Below, in pieces: positions 1 to 8,251 of a stretch of 64,000 bases of DNA. Each line of letters begins with the position of its first letter. Positions within the stretch are counted from its first letter, which is position 1. A program made the position numbers and the translations under genes. Below the pieces are notes generated by a model. It was not told the DNA's origin. It searched no databases and saw only the letters and a list, made by a program, of their open reading frames with translations. The stretch spans positions 3,568,001 to 3,632,000 of the forward strand of contig NZ_JAFEJA010000001.1 in NCBI RefSeq assembly GCF_016919245.1, written 5' to 3'. Origin of the DNA: Streptomyces zhihengii. GTDB lineage: Bacteria > Actinomycetota > Actinomycetes > Streptomycetales > Streptomycetaceae.

Positions 1-805
1 CCGCGTCGACCACGGCCTTGCCCCCGCCGCCGGGCGTGAGGGTGACCTTCAGCGGCGTGCCCGTCTCGGCGTCGACCGCGATGGTGACGGCCTTGACCGT
101 CGAGCCCTTCTGCTTCGGCTCGACGACGAGCCGGTAGGCGTCCCGGCCGGCCACCTGCGCCGTGCCGCCGACGCGGAACGACGTGGTGTCGGCGGAGGCC
201 TTCAGCACCTCGTCGGCGAACTCCTTGGGCGTGGTGGGCAGTTCCGAGGGGAGGGCGCCCTTGTCGCGGGGGGCGTCCCGGTGCCCGGCGGCGTCCTTGC
301 TGTGGAAGACCTCGTTCGAGGCGCTGTCGTACGCCCAGACCTCGTCACCGTTGCGGATGAGGCTGTACTCGGACGAGTCCTCCAGCACGGAGACCTTCTG
401 GCGGTCCGGGCCGTCGGCGGCGACGCGCACGGTGTGGGTGCCGGACGCCAGTTCGGTGAGCTTGGACGACGGGTCCGCGGAGGAGCCGCCCCCGTCGCCG
501 TCGCCGCCCGCGCCGGTCAGGGAGCCGGCCAGCCCGTCGAACGAGGGCAGTCCGAGGTCGGTGGTGATCCGCACCGTGCCGGAGAGCTGCTGGGTGTCGG
601 AGGCCGCGATCTTCTCGATGAGCTCCTGGGCGGTGATCTTCGGCAGATCCGGGTCACCGGAGCTGGCGAGCGCCGGGACCAGGCCGATGGTCCCCGCCGC
701 GACACCGGCGACCGCCAGCGGGACCAGGTAGCGGACGGCCTTGCGGCGTCCGCCTGCGAGGTCCCCGGCCTCGCCGGTGGAGTGTGCGCTGTCGTTCGGT
801 GCCAT
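1..805 (-). CDS. LolA-like secreted/anchored protein (3' end outside window)
   Basis: Partial gene running off the left edge; 268 codons are visible. The start is the ATG at 805, with GGAGG about 10 nt upstream. A basic N-terminus (GGRRKAVRY) precedes one hydrophobic segment at about residues 26-48 ending ALASSG, so it is either a signal peptide or a signal anchor. The rest reads like the LolA/DUF2092-type fold: an ITAQELIEKI segment, then a stretch resembling lipoprotein-carrier domains (LIRNGDEVWAYDS, DAYRLVVEPK, AVDAETGTPLKV). In Streptomyces such proteins sit outside the membrane; their exact role is not settled. A low-complexity Gly/Asp/Ser insert is seen near residue 95. The family call is by sequence feel only. 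Confidence 0.75.
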   Translation of the reverse strand, partial: MAPNDSAHSTGEAGDLAGGRRKAVRYLVPLAVAGVAAGTIGLVPALASSGDPDLPKITAQELIEKIAASDTQQLSGTVRITTDLGLPSFDGLAGSLTGAGGDGDGGGSSADPSSKLTELASGTHTVRVAADGPDRQKVSVLEDSSEYSLIRNGDEVWAYDSASNEVFHSKDAAGHRDAPRDKGALPSELPTTPKEFADEVLKASADTTSFRVGGTAQVAGRDAYRLVVEPKQKGSTVKAVTIAVDAETGTPLKVTLTPGGGGKAVVDA

Positions 806-974
806 GGTGTGCCCTACCTCCGTGGTTGGTCAGGGGTGGTGCTCTCCATCCATATGACCAAAACGCCCGCCCGGAGGCGTCAGCCCCCGGGCGCAAACCC
901 GTGTACCCCTCTGGGATGACACCGAACCGCCCCAACTCCCCCGACCCGTAGGGGGCGGGGCCCGGGCCGGGGGC

Positions 975-1985
975 TCAGCCGGCGCGGTGGACGACCGCGT
1001 CGCAGAGCTCCTGGAGGGCCGCCTTCGCGTAGCCGTCCGGGAGCGGCGCGAGCAGCGCCCGGGCCTCCTGGGCGTAGCGCACGGTGTCCCGGCGGGCCTG
1101 CTCCAGCGCCGGGTGGGCGCGCAGCAGCCGCAGCGCCTCGGCGTGGCGGGCGTCGTCGGAGAGGTCGCCGTCGAGCAGGGCGGCCAGCTCCAGGTCCTCC
1201 GGACGGCCGTGCGCCTCGGCGGCGGCGCGCAGCAGCAGGACGGGCAGCGTGGCGATGCCCTCGCGCAGGTCGGTGCCGGGGGTCTTGCCGGACTCGTGGG
1301 AGTCGGAGGCGATGTCCAGGACGTCGTCGGCGAGCTGGAAGGCGACGCCGAGGCGCTCCCCGTACTGGGTGAGGACGTCCACCACGCGCTCGTCGGCGCC
1401 CGCCATCATCGCGCCGAACCGGCACGACACGGCGACCAGCGATCCGGTCTTGCCGGCGAGGACGTCGAGGTAGTGGTCGACCGGGTCGCGGCCGTCGCGC
1501 GGGCCCGCGGTCTCCAGGATCTGGCCCGTGACGAGGCGCTCGAACGCCTCCGCCTGGATGCGGACGGCCTCGGGGCCGAGGTCGGCCAGGATGTGCGAGG
1601 CGCGCGCGAAGAGGAAGTCGCCGGTGAGCACCGCGACCGAGTTGCCCCAGCGGCTGTTGGCGCTGGCCACCCCGCGGCGGACGTCCGCCTCGTCCATCAC
1701 GTCGTCGTGGTACAGCGTGGCGAGGTGGGTGAGCTCGACGACCACCGCCGAGGGCACGACACCCGGCGCGTACGGGTCGCCGAACTGGGCCGCCAGCATC
1801 ACCAGCAGCGGGCGGAAACGCTTGCCGCCCGCGTGGACGAGGTGCTGCGCGGCCTCCGTGATGAACGGAACCTCGCTCTTGGTGGCATCGAGCAGGCCCG
1901 CCTCGACAGCCGACAGCCCGGTCTGGACATCGGCCTCAAGAGCCTGGTCCCGCACGCTCAGCCCGAACGGCCCGACGACGGTCAC
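975..1985 (-). CDS. polyprenyl diphosphate synthase (trans, long chain)
   Basis: 336 aa, a normal length for a trans-isoprenyl diphosphate synthase of the hepta-/nonaprenyl group. Both aspartate-rich motifs are intact: DDVMDEAD (first DDxxD, about residue 94) and DDVLD (second, about residue 220), with GGKRFRP near residue 53 for diphosphate binding. It condenses isopentenyl diphosphate onto an allylic primer to make a long all-trans chain. With nuo and the mqn genes nearby, the likely product is the menaquinone side chain. The GTG start at 1985 is preceded by AGGAGA about 8 nt upstream. Chain length cannot be read from sequence alone. Confidence 0.93.
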   Translation of the reverse strand: MTVVGPFGLSVRDQALEADVQTGLSAVEAGLLDATKSEVPFITEAAQHLVHAGGKRFRPLLVMLAAQFGDPYAPGVVPSAVVVELTHLATLYHDDVMDEADVRRGVASANSRWGNSVAVLTGDFLFARASHILADLGPEAVRIQAEAFERLVTGQILETAGPRDGRDPVDHYLDVLAGKTGSLVAVSCRFGAMMAGADERVVDVLTQYGERLGVAFQLADDVLDIASDSHESGKTPGTDLREGIATLPVLLLRAAAEAHGRPEDLELAALLDGDLSDDARHAEALRLLRAHPALEQARRDTVRYAQEARALLAPLPDGYAKAALQELCDAVVHRAG

Positions 1986-2330
1986 GAGGGGGTCTCCTGT
2001 CTGCTGACGATCACACGGATTGTCGATCTGTCGCTCGATTCACTCAAGTCAGCGTATCCGGTCGCGTTTCGATCACCATGAGCGCCTTCCCGCCGCCCCC
2101 GGTATGTTCGTGATCGGCGGCAATCCCCTGGTACAGGGCTTTTGCCCTCCGCTTCCCCGCCCCCCATGATCCCTGCTCCCCGCCGTCCCGGTGCACCGGC
2201 GTCACCCCGCGTCCCGTCCGCTTCACCCGCCCGCCCCGCAGACCGGCACCCGACCGTCCCGTCCGCCCACCCCGCGGGCCCCCGACCGCCCCGGCGGGAG
2301 GGGCCCCGGGCCGCACCGCAGGGGCCCGCC
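1986..2330. other. 345-bp divergent intergenic region
   Basis: The left third is AT-richer than its surroundings and holds the candidate promoter of the polyprenyl synthase. The right two thirds stay open in the hydrolase frame from 2142, but the peptide there is Pro/Arg/Ala-rich and without recognisable structure, so the later start at 2331 was preferred. No other element was found. Confidence 0.5.
2019..2047 (-). promoter_or_regulatory. candidate sigma-70-type promoter for the polyprenyl synthase gene
   Basis: On the minus strand TTGAGT (2047-2042) and GACAAT (2024-2019) are separated by 17 bp. A transcript would begin about 2012, giving a leader of roughly 27 nt before the GTG at 1985. 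The match is moderate and untested. Confidence 0.4.
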
Positions 2331-4640
2331 ATGCGCGTCCGCACCGACTTCCCCCACGAGACGGTCCGCGAGGACGTCCGCGTCCCCCTCCCGGACGGCG
2401 TCACCCTGCACGCGCGCCTCTGGCGGCCGGTGACCGGGGCGCCCGTGCCCGCCCTGCTGGAGTACGCCCCGGACCGGCTCACCGACGCCTCCGCGGTACG
2501 GGACGCGGAACGCCACCCCTGGTACGCGGGCCACGGCTACGCCTCCGTACGGGTGGACGTCCGCGGCCACGGCAACAGCGACGGTCTGCCGGGCGAGGCG
2601 TGCGGGGCGGGCGAACTCGCGGACGGGGTGGCCGTCGTGGAGTGGCTGGCCCGGCGGCCGTGGTGCTCCGGACGGGTGGGCATGTTCGGCCTCGGGCGGG
2701 CCGGCCGCTGCGCCCTCGGGATCGCCGCGCTCGCGCCCGGCCCGCTCCGGGCGGTGGTGGCCGTCGGGGCGGGCGACGACCCGTACGGCGACGACGGCCC
2801 GTGCCTCGGCGGCGCGGTGACCGGCCGGGGCCTGCACGGCGGCGGCGCGGCCCGGCTCGCCGACGCGGCACGGCCGCCGGACCCGCGGTACACGGGCGAG
2901 CGGTGGCGGCGGATGTGGCTGCGGCGGCTGGAGGCGGTGGAGCCGGCCGCGCACACCTGGCTCGCGCAGCGGCGGGACGCCTGCGGGCGGAGCGCCGGGA
3001 CCGGCGACGGCACGGCGGCGGTGCGCGCCGCCGTGCTGGTGGTCGGCGGGCTGCACGACCCCGCCCGGGACAGCGTGGTGCGCCTCGTCGAGCGGCTTCC
3101 CCGGGGCCGGGTGAGCGGTCTGGTCGGCCCCTGGCCCCACGACTACCCGGACCGCGCGGAGGGAGGGGACGACGGCATCGGCTTCCTCCAGGAGACGCTC
3201 CGCTGGTGGGACCGGTGGCTCGGGGACGGCGCCGCGGACGAGCCGCCGTGGCCGGCGCTGCGCTGCCGGCCCGGGGCGGCAGACCCGGCGCCGGGCGGCT
3301 GGACGGCGACCGACTGGCCGCCGCCGCGGGTCACCGAGGTGCCGTACGCCCTCGGCGGCGGCCCCGTCCGGGTGGCGTCACCCCCGCACACGGGCGTGGA
3401 CGCGGGCGCCTTCCGCCCGGCCGGGCGGGCCGGGGACCTGCCGCCGGACCAGCGCGAGGAGGACGCGCGGTCGGTGTGCTTCGAGTTCCCCGTGGGCGAG
3501 GAGCCGGTCACCGTGCTCGGCCTGCCGCGGCTGACCCTGCGCCCGCGCGCCCCGTACCCGCCCGGCCCCGTCACGGCCCGCCTCTGCGACGTCGCCCCGG
3601 ACGGCACCTCCGTGCTCGTGACCCGGGGAGTGCTCCGGCTCCCCGGGTCGGGCGACGCCGCGGACGCGGGGGCGGGCGTGGGCGGGTACCGCGAACCGGA
3701 CGCGGACGCGGGCCGAGACGCGGCCCCGGGCTCAGACCCAGGTGCGGACGGAGGCCCGGACGCGGCTCTGGACTCGGGCCCGGACGCGGACGCAGGCCTG
3801 GACGCCGACAGCGCGGCCGGCACCGCGACCGGCGCCGGGCCGGGCTCGGGCACCGCGGCCGGGCCGGGTGCCGCGGCGCGTACCGCTGCCGCTGCCGGGG
3901 CAGGTGCCGGTGCGGGCAGCGCTGCCGGTTCCGGACCGGGTGCCGGGGCCGCAGCCGCGGCCGGTGCGAATGCCGCGGCCGGAGCGGGTGCCGGGCCCGG
4001 GTCCGCTGACGGTCGGGGGCCGGCCGTGGAGGTCACGCTGTCGCTCGCCGCGCATGTCTTCGCGCCCGGGCACCGCGTCCGCGTCTGCGTCTCGTCGGCC
4101 TACTGGCCCTGGATCTGGCCGGAGCCGGGGGCCGACGGCTTCACCCTGGAGCCGGCCGGGTCCCGGCTCGTGCTGCCGGTGCTCGGGCCGGACGGCGGGC
4201 CGGAAGACGGCACCGCGCCCGTCCCCGAGGCCGAACCCGAGCACGCGGACGCGCCCGCCGTCGCCGTACCCCAGACCCTCGACGCCGGGCGGCCGCCGCT
4301 GCTGGTGACCCGGGACGTCGCCGAGGGGCTGTGGACCGTGGCGTCCACGCCCGGCCCCGGCGGCACCCGGGTCCACCCGGACGGGCTGGAGTACACGGAG
4401 GAGGTGCGCGAGACGTACACGATCCGGGACGGCGACCCGCTCTCCGCCCGCGCGCACAGCGTCCGCACCGTCCGGCTGCACCGGCCCGACGCGGGCTGGG
4501 ACGTCCGCGTCGAGGCGACCTCGACCACCGAACGGGACGCGGCGGGCTTCCGCACCACCGACGAACTCGTCTGCCACGACGGGCAGGAGGTGGTCTTCCA
4601 CCGCACCTGGGAGGAACGCTTCCCCTACCCCGCGCCCTGA
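2331..4640 (+). CDS. CocE/NonD-type hydrolase-fold protein lacking the nucleophile serine
   Basis: 769 aa from the ATG at 2331 (MRVRTDFPHETV), where family similarity begins. Order: alpha/beta-hydrolase domain (about 10-330), X-Pro-peptidase-type C-terminal jelly roll (about 400-640), and a further C-terminal beta domain. Family members use G-x-S-Y-x-G as nucleophile elbow. Here the aligned stretch is MFGLGRAG (residues 118-125), so the serine position (122) is glycine. Candidate acid (GGLHDP) and histidine (GPWPHDYPD) sites remain. Between about residues 442 and 563 lies an Ala/Gly/Asp/Pro low-complexity insert replacing a short loop; the jelly roll resumes at AHVFAPGHRVRVCVSSAYWPW. Likely catalytically dead or altered; the substrate is unknown. 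Confidence 0.8.
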   Translation: MRVRTDFPHETVREDVRVPLPDGVTLHARLWRPVTGAPVPALLEYAPDRLTDASAVRDAERHPWYAGHGYASVRVDVRGHGNSDGLPGEACGAGELADGVAVVEWLARRPWCSGRVGMFGLGRAGRCALGIAALAPGPLRAVVAVGAGDDPYGDDGPCLGGAVTGRGLHGGGAARLADAARPPDPRYTGERWRRMWLRRLEAVEPAAHTWLAQRRDACGRSAGTGDGTAAVRAAVLVVGGLHDPARDSVVRLVERLPRGRVSGLVGPWPHDYPDRAEGGDDGIGFLQETLRWWDRWLGDGAADEPPWPALRCRPGAADPAPGGWTATDWPPPRVTEVPYALGGGPVRVASPPHTGVDAGAFRPAGRAGDLPPDQREEDARSVCFEFPVGEEPVTVLGLPRLTLRPRAPYPPGPVTARLCDVAPDGTSVLVTRGVLRLPGSGDAADAGAGVGGYREPDADAGRDAAPGSDPGADGGPDAALDSGPDADAGLDADSAAGTATGAGPGSGTAAGPGAAARTAAAAGAGAGAGSAAGSGPGAGAAAAAGANAAAGAGAGPGSADGRGPAVEVTLSLAAHVFAPGHRVRVCVSSAYWPWIWPEPGADGFTLEPAGSRLVLPVLGPDGGPEDGTAPVPEAEPEHADAPAVAVPQTLDAGRPPLLVTRDVAEGLWTVASTPGPGGTRVHPDGLEYTEEVRETYTIRDGDPLSARAHSVRTVRLHRPDAGWDVRVEATSTTERDAAGFRTTDELVCHDGQEVVFHRTWEERFPYPAP

Positions 4641-4728
4641 GCCCGGGGCGGCGGCGGGGACGCTCCCGTGCGGCGGCGCGGCCCACGTAACGTGTCGTCC
4701 ACACCCGTGGAAAGCGAGGCAGGCACCG

Positions 4729-5955
4729 ATGTCCGAGCAGAGCCCGCTCGATCTGGCCGAGGGCGATCCCTTCGGCCCGCACAACCTCCCGTACGGCGTT
4801 TTCACCACCGCGGACGAACCGGAGCGCCGCAGGCTCGGCGTGCGCATCGGCGACCACGTGCTCGACGCCGGGGCGGCGGCCCTCGCGCTCGGCTCCCCGT
4901 ACGCGGATCTCCTCGCCCAGCCGGACCTCGGCCCGCTGCTCGCCGCCGGGCGCACCGCCTGGCGCGACGTGCGCCGCGCGCTCACCGCGTGGGTCACCGT
5001 CCCGGCCCACCGGCCGGACATAGAGCCCCTGCTGCACCCGGTCGGCGCGGTGACGATGCATCTGCCCTACGACGTGGCGGACTACGTCGACTTCTACGCG
5101 AGCGAGAACCACGCCACCAACGTGGGCCGGATCTTCCGCCCGGACGGGGACGCGCTCACGCCCAACTGGAAGCATCTGCCGATCGGTTACCACGGCCGGG
5201 CGGGCACGATCGTGGTGTCCGGCACCGATGTCGTCCGCCCCTCGGGCCAGCGGAAGACCCCGGCCGACGCGGCGCCCGTCTTCGGGCCCTCCGTCAAGCT
5301 GGACATCGAGGCGGAGGTCGGCTTCCTCGTCGGCACGCCCTCGGAGCTCGGCAGCCCGGTGCCGCTGGACGCCTTCCGCGACCACGTGTTCGGGCTGTTC
5401 CTGCTCAACGACTGGTCGGCGCGCGACATCCAGGCCTGGGAGTACGTGCCGCTCGGCCCGTTCCTCGGCAAGTCCTTCGCGACGTCCGTCTCCGCCTGGG
5501 TGACCCCCCTGGAGGCGCTGGACGCGGCGCGCACCGCGCCGCCCGCCCGGGACGTCGAGCCGCTGCCCTATCTCGACGACGCCTCGGACGAGGAGCCCGG
5601 CGGCTTCGACCTGCGGATCTCGGTGGCGATCAACGGCCATGTGGTGGCCGAGCCGCCGTTCGCCTCCATGTACTGGACCGCGGCGCAGCAGCTCGCCCAC
5701 ATGACGGTGAACGGCGCCTCGCTGCGCACCGGCGACCTGTACGGCTCGGGCACGGTCAGCGGGCCAGAGGTGCACCAGCGCGGTTCGCTGCTGGAGCTGA
5801 CCTGGAACGGCCGCGACCCGATCGATCTCCCCGACGGCAAGCGCACCTTCCTGGAGGACGGCGACGAGGTCACCCTCACGGCCTGGGCCCCCGGCCCGGA
5901 CGGGGTGCGCGTCGGACTGGGCGAGGTCACGGGGCGGATCGTTCCGGCGTCCTGA
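4729..5955 (+). CDS. fahA: fumarylacetoacetase
   Basis: 408 aa, full length for the FahA family. It hydrolyses 4-fumarylacetoacetate to fumarate and acetoacetate, the last step of tyrosine/homogentisate breakdown. Visible family features are the small N-terminal domain, the DYVDFYASENHATNVG stretch (about 116-131) with the catalytic histidine and a metal ligand, EAEVGF (about 195), and DWSARDIQAWEYVPLGPFLGKSF (about 225-247). A purine-rich stretch (GCGAGGCAGG) precedes the ATG. No other homogentisate-pathway gene lies beside it, so it appears to stand alone here. It ends at a strong hairpin. Confidence 0.96.
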   Translation: MSEQSPLDLAEGDPFGPHNLPYGVFTTADEPERRRLGVRIGDHVLDAGAAALALGSPYADLLAQPDLGPLLAAGRTAWRDVRRALTAWVTVPAHRPDIEPLLHPVGAVTMHLPYDVADYVDFYASENHATNVGRIFRPDGDALTPNWKHLPIGYHGRAGTIVVSGTDVVRPSGQRKTPADAAPVFGPSVKLDIEAEVGFLVGTPSELGSPVPLDAFRDHVFGLFLLNDWSARDIQAWEYVPLGPFLGKSFATSVSAWVTPLEALDAARTAPPARDVEPLPYLDDASDEEPGGFDLRISVAINGHVVAEPPFASMYWTAAQQLAHMTVNGASLRTGDLYGSGTVSGPEVHQRGSLLELTWNGRDPIDLPDGKRTFLEDGDEVTLTAWAPGPDGVRVGLGEVTGRIVPAS

Positions 5956-5993
5956 CCCGCACGGGCTCCCGCCGCCGCGACGGCGGTCGCGAC

Positions 5994-6032
5994 CGGGCCC
6001 CGGCACCCCCGGCTCAGGGGTGCCGGGGCCCG
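5994..6032. terminator. hairpin terminator between convergent genes
   Basis: Perfect 16-bp inverted repeat (arms 5994-6009 and 6017-6032, 7-nt loop) just after the fahA stop and before the convergent dioxygenase gene. There is no U-tract, as is usual in Streptomyces. It can serve both directions. Confidence 0.75.
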
Positions 6033-6089
6033 GCGCCGTACCGCGGTGGTCGGACGGGACGGCGCCGTACCTCGGTGGTCAGGTGGGAC
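6032..6089. repeat. two tandem copies of a 29-bp unit
   Basis: Copies at 6032-6060 and 6061-6089 start GGCGCCGTACC and differ at a few positions; a third partial copy (GGCGCCG) follows. They lie downstream of the dioxygenase stop codon and within its likely 3' UTR. Confidence 0.7.
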
Positions 6090-6119
6090 GGCGCCGCCGT
6101 GCCGGGGCGGGCCGGCGGG

Positions 6120-6998
6120 TCAGACGGCCCGCCACAGGGCCGGCACCGCCGGGGGCTCCCAGCCCGGCTGCGCCAGGTGGTTCTGGAGGCAGACGTACGC
6201 GGCACCGCCGTAGGTGACCCGGGCGCCGGCCGCGTAGGAGGTGCCCGCCGCCCAACTGCCGCCGGGCGGCGGGGTGGTCGGTCCCCCGGTCGGGGACGGG
6301 CCGGGCGTCTGCGGCACGTTCAGCACGAAGTCGAAGGCCGCCTCCCGCGCGCCGCCGGCGTCCCGCACGGTCATCAGCAGCCGCGGGTCGAAGAGGCTGT
6401 CGGTGGAGTTGCGGGGCTCGCCCGGGAAGTAGAGCTGGGTGGTCAGCACCGGCCGGCCGGGCGCCTGCACCTTGACGTGGATGTGCCGGGTCCGGCCCGG
6501 ATAGAGGCCGGGGACGATCGTGGTCAGGGTGAACGCGCCGCCGGCGTCCGTGTACTGGTGACCGCGGAAGCGGAACCCGGTGTTGTCGTAGGCGCCGTTG
6601 ACGTCCGCCTGCCAGAAGTCCAGCAGCGTGTTCGCGACGGGACGGCACGCCAGACCGAAGACGTACCCGGTGACGGTGAGCCGGGTGCCGGGGGTGCCCG
6701 GGTCCAGCAGCGAGGTGCGGCGCGGCGAGTTGGGCTTGAAGTAGGGGCCCTCCATCTGCGGCGGCGTCGGGTCGTCTCCGTCGTCGCACTCGGGGGTGAG
6801 CTCCGGCGTTCCGCCGGCCGTGCCCGCGGTGCGGGCCAGCGCCGGGACGCCCATCAGCACCGCCGGGGCCGCGACGGACGCGGCGAGCGCGGCGCGCAGC
6901 ACGGTCTTGCGGCTGGGGTGACGGGCGGGTGCGCCCTGTTCCGCCGGGGGTGACGCCTCGCCGGGGGTGGCGCCGCCGGGGGTGGTCTCGCCGTCCAT
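6120..6998 (-). CDS. secreted intradiol ring-cleavage dioxygenase with C-terminal carbohydrate-binding module
   Basis: 292 aa. Residues about 27-58 (RHPSRKTVLRAALAA...ALA) form an export signal, possibly Tat-type although no RR pair is present. The dioxygenase core has the four non-haem Fe(III) ligands of the intradiol class: Tyr137 (GAYD), Tyr166 (GLYPGR), His172 and His174 (RHIHVKV). A Pro/Gly/Thr linker (about 228-247) leads to a domain at 249-292 (WAAGTSYAAGARVTYGG...YVCLQNH...W) typical of CBM5/12 chitin/cellulose-binding modules. It would open catechol-type rings outside the cell while bound to a polysaccharide. A similar CBM-fused enzyme is known from the biomass-degrading Streptomyces sp. 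SirexAA-E. The AraC gene upstream is a plausible regulator. Confidence 0.9.
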   Translation of the reverse strand: MDGETTPGGATPGEASPPAEQGAPARHPSRKTVLRAALAASVAAPAVLMGVPALARTAGTAGGTPELTPECDDGDDPTPPQMEGPYFKPNSPRRTSLLDPGTPGTRLTVTGYVFGLACRPVANTLLDFWQADVNGAYDNTGFRFRGHQYTDAGGAFTLTTIVPGLYPGRTRHIHVKVQAPGRPVLTTQLYFPGEPRNSTDSLFDPRLLMTVRDAGGAREAAFDFVLNVPQTPGPSPTGGPTTPPPGGSWAAGTSYAAGARVTYGGAAYVCLQNHLAQPGWEPPAVPALWRAV

Positions 6999-7037
6999 GC
7001 CTGCTCCTTGTGGGGGCTTCGGGGATCGGCACCGAAC

Positions 7038-8018
7038 CTAGGCGCGGGGCTCCGGGCGGGCGATGGACTCGATCCGGTGTTCGTGGTGAATTTCCCCGCC
7101 GGCGTCCGCGCCCCGCCGGAAGTCACCGGGGCTGACGCCGGTCTCCCTGCGGAAGAAGCGGCAGAAGTACGCCGGATCCGAGAAGCCGACCCGCCCGGCG
7201 ACCTGGCGTACCGACATGTCGGTGCGTGCCAGCAGCCGTTGCGCCTCGTGGGTGCGGGCGGCCCGGACCAGTTCCCCCGGGGTGCGGCCGGTGGCGGTCT
7301 TGACCGCCTCGGTCAGATAGCCGGCCGTGACGCCGATCCGGCCGGCGCAGGCGCCGACGGACCACAGCTCCGGGTCGGCTCCGCCGATCAGCCGGACGAA
7401 CTCCGCGGCCACCGCGCCGGCCCGGCCCGGGCCGGCCGAGGGGGCGGGCCGGTGCCCGGGCGGCGGGGCGGCGCTCACCGGCATCCGGGATGCCCGCACC
7501 ACCAGCACATGGAGCAGGGCGCGCAGCACGGAGTCGAAGCCCCGGGCCCCGCGCCCGTACTCGTCGGCGAGTTCGGCGACGAGCCGGGTGACGCCCGAGT
7601 GCCCGGCCTCGTCCAGGGTCAGCCAGGGCCGCTCGCCGAGTCCCCGCAGCAGGTCCCGGTCGCCGGGGTGGTCGCGCAGGAAGCCGTCGGTGAAGAGGAC
7701 CACGGAGCCGTCCAGTCGGCGCGCGTCCTCCCAGTGGTGGACCTGGCCCGGCGCGATCACGCACAGATGGGGCGGCGCCAGCTCCCAGCGGGCCAGGTCC
7801 ACGACATGGGCGCCGGTGCCGCCGGTGACGTGGACGATCTCCCAGAAGGTGTGCCGGTGCGGGAAGTCGGCCCGCGACATCGGGCCGATGGTGTCGAAGG
7901 TGCCGATCGCGAAGGGCATCGCGTTCGGCATCGGCACCTCCAGCCGGTGCATGGGCAGGGTGCCCTCCCGGGGCGCCCTGCACGGGGTGGTCCCCGGTGT
8001 CACGGTGGTGCCGCGCAT
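7038..8018 (-). CDS. AraC-family transcriptional regulator with cupin sensor domain
   Basis: 326 aa from the ATG at 8018, chosen because GGGAG lies just upstream; the frame stays open further but encodes Arg/Pro-rich noise. The N-terminal AraC-type cupin (about 30-130, FPHRHTFWEIVHVTGG...HLCVIAPGQVHHW) would bind a small ligand. The C-terminal double HTH (about 205-310) includes RIGVTAGYLTEAVKTATGRTP and the signature VGFSDPAYFCRFFRRETGVSPGDFR. It is co-directional with the dioxygenase gene, 39 bp upstream of it, so control of that gene is the simplest guess. It is divergent from the GntR gene. Confidence 0.9.
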   Translation of the reverse strand: MRGTTVTPGTTPCRAPREGTLPMHRLEVPMPNAMPFAIGTFDTIGPMSRADFPHRHTFWEIVHVTGGTGAHVVDLARWELAPPHLCVIAPGQVHHWEDARRLDGSVVLFTDGFLRDHPGDRDLLRGLGERPWLTLDEAGHSGVTRLVAELADEYGRGARGFDSVLRALLHVLVVRASRMPVSAAPPPGHRPAPSAGPGRAGAVAAEFVRLIGGADPELWSVGACAGRIGVTAGYLTEAVKTATGRTPGELVRAARTHEAQRLLARTDMSVRQVAGRVGFSDPAYFCRFFRRETGVSPGDFRRGADAGGEIHHEHRIESIARPEPRA

Positions 8019-8251
8019 CGTCTCGCTCCCTCGCCGACGGGCCATTGGTCCGGACCTGTTGGGGCGGCCACACCCTGCCACGCGCCGCCCCTGCACGGAA
8101 CGGGGCCGCGGGCCCGCGGGCCGCCGCCGGGGGTGGCAGATCTTGCCCTCCCTCTCGCGAAGACGCAGGTCAGCGCGGTGCCGACAGGGCCTCAGGTGGC
8201 GCAATACTGTGGCAACACCATGGCGCGCACCGCATCGGTAGGGTCCGTCGC

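Noticed and set aside
2142..2330. Start of the CocE-like protein at 2142
   Set aside because: The 63 extra residues are Pro/Arg/Ala-rich and precede the family's N-terminus; the ATG at 2331 begins exactly at MRVRTDF.
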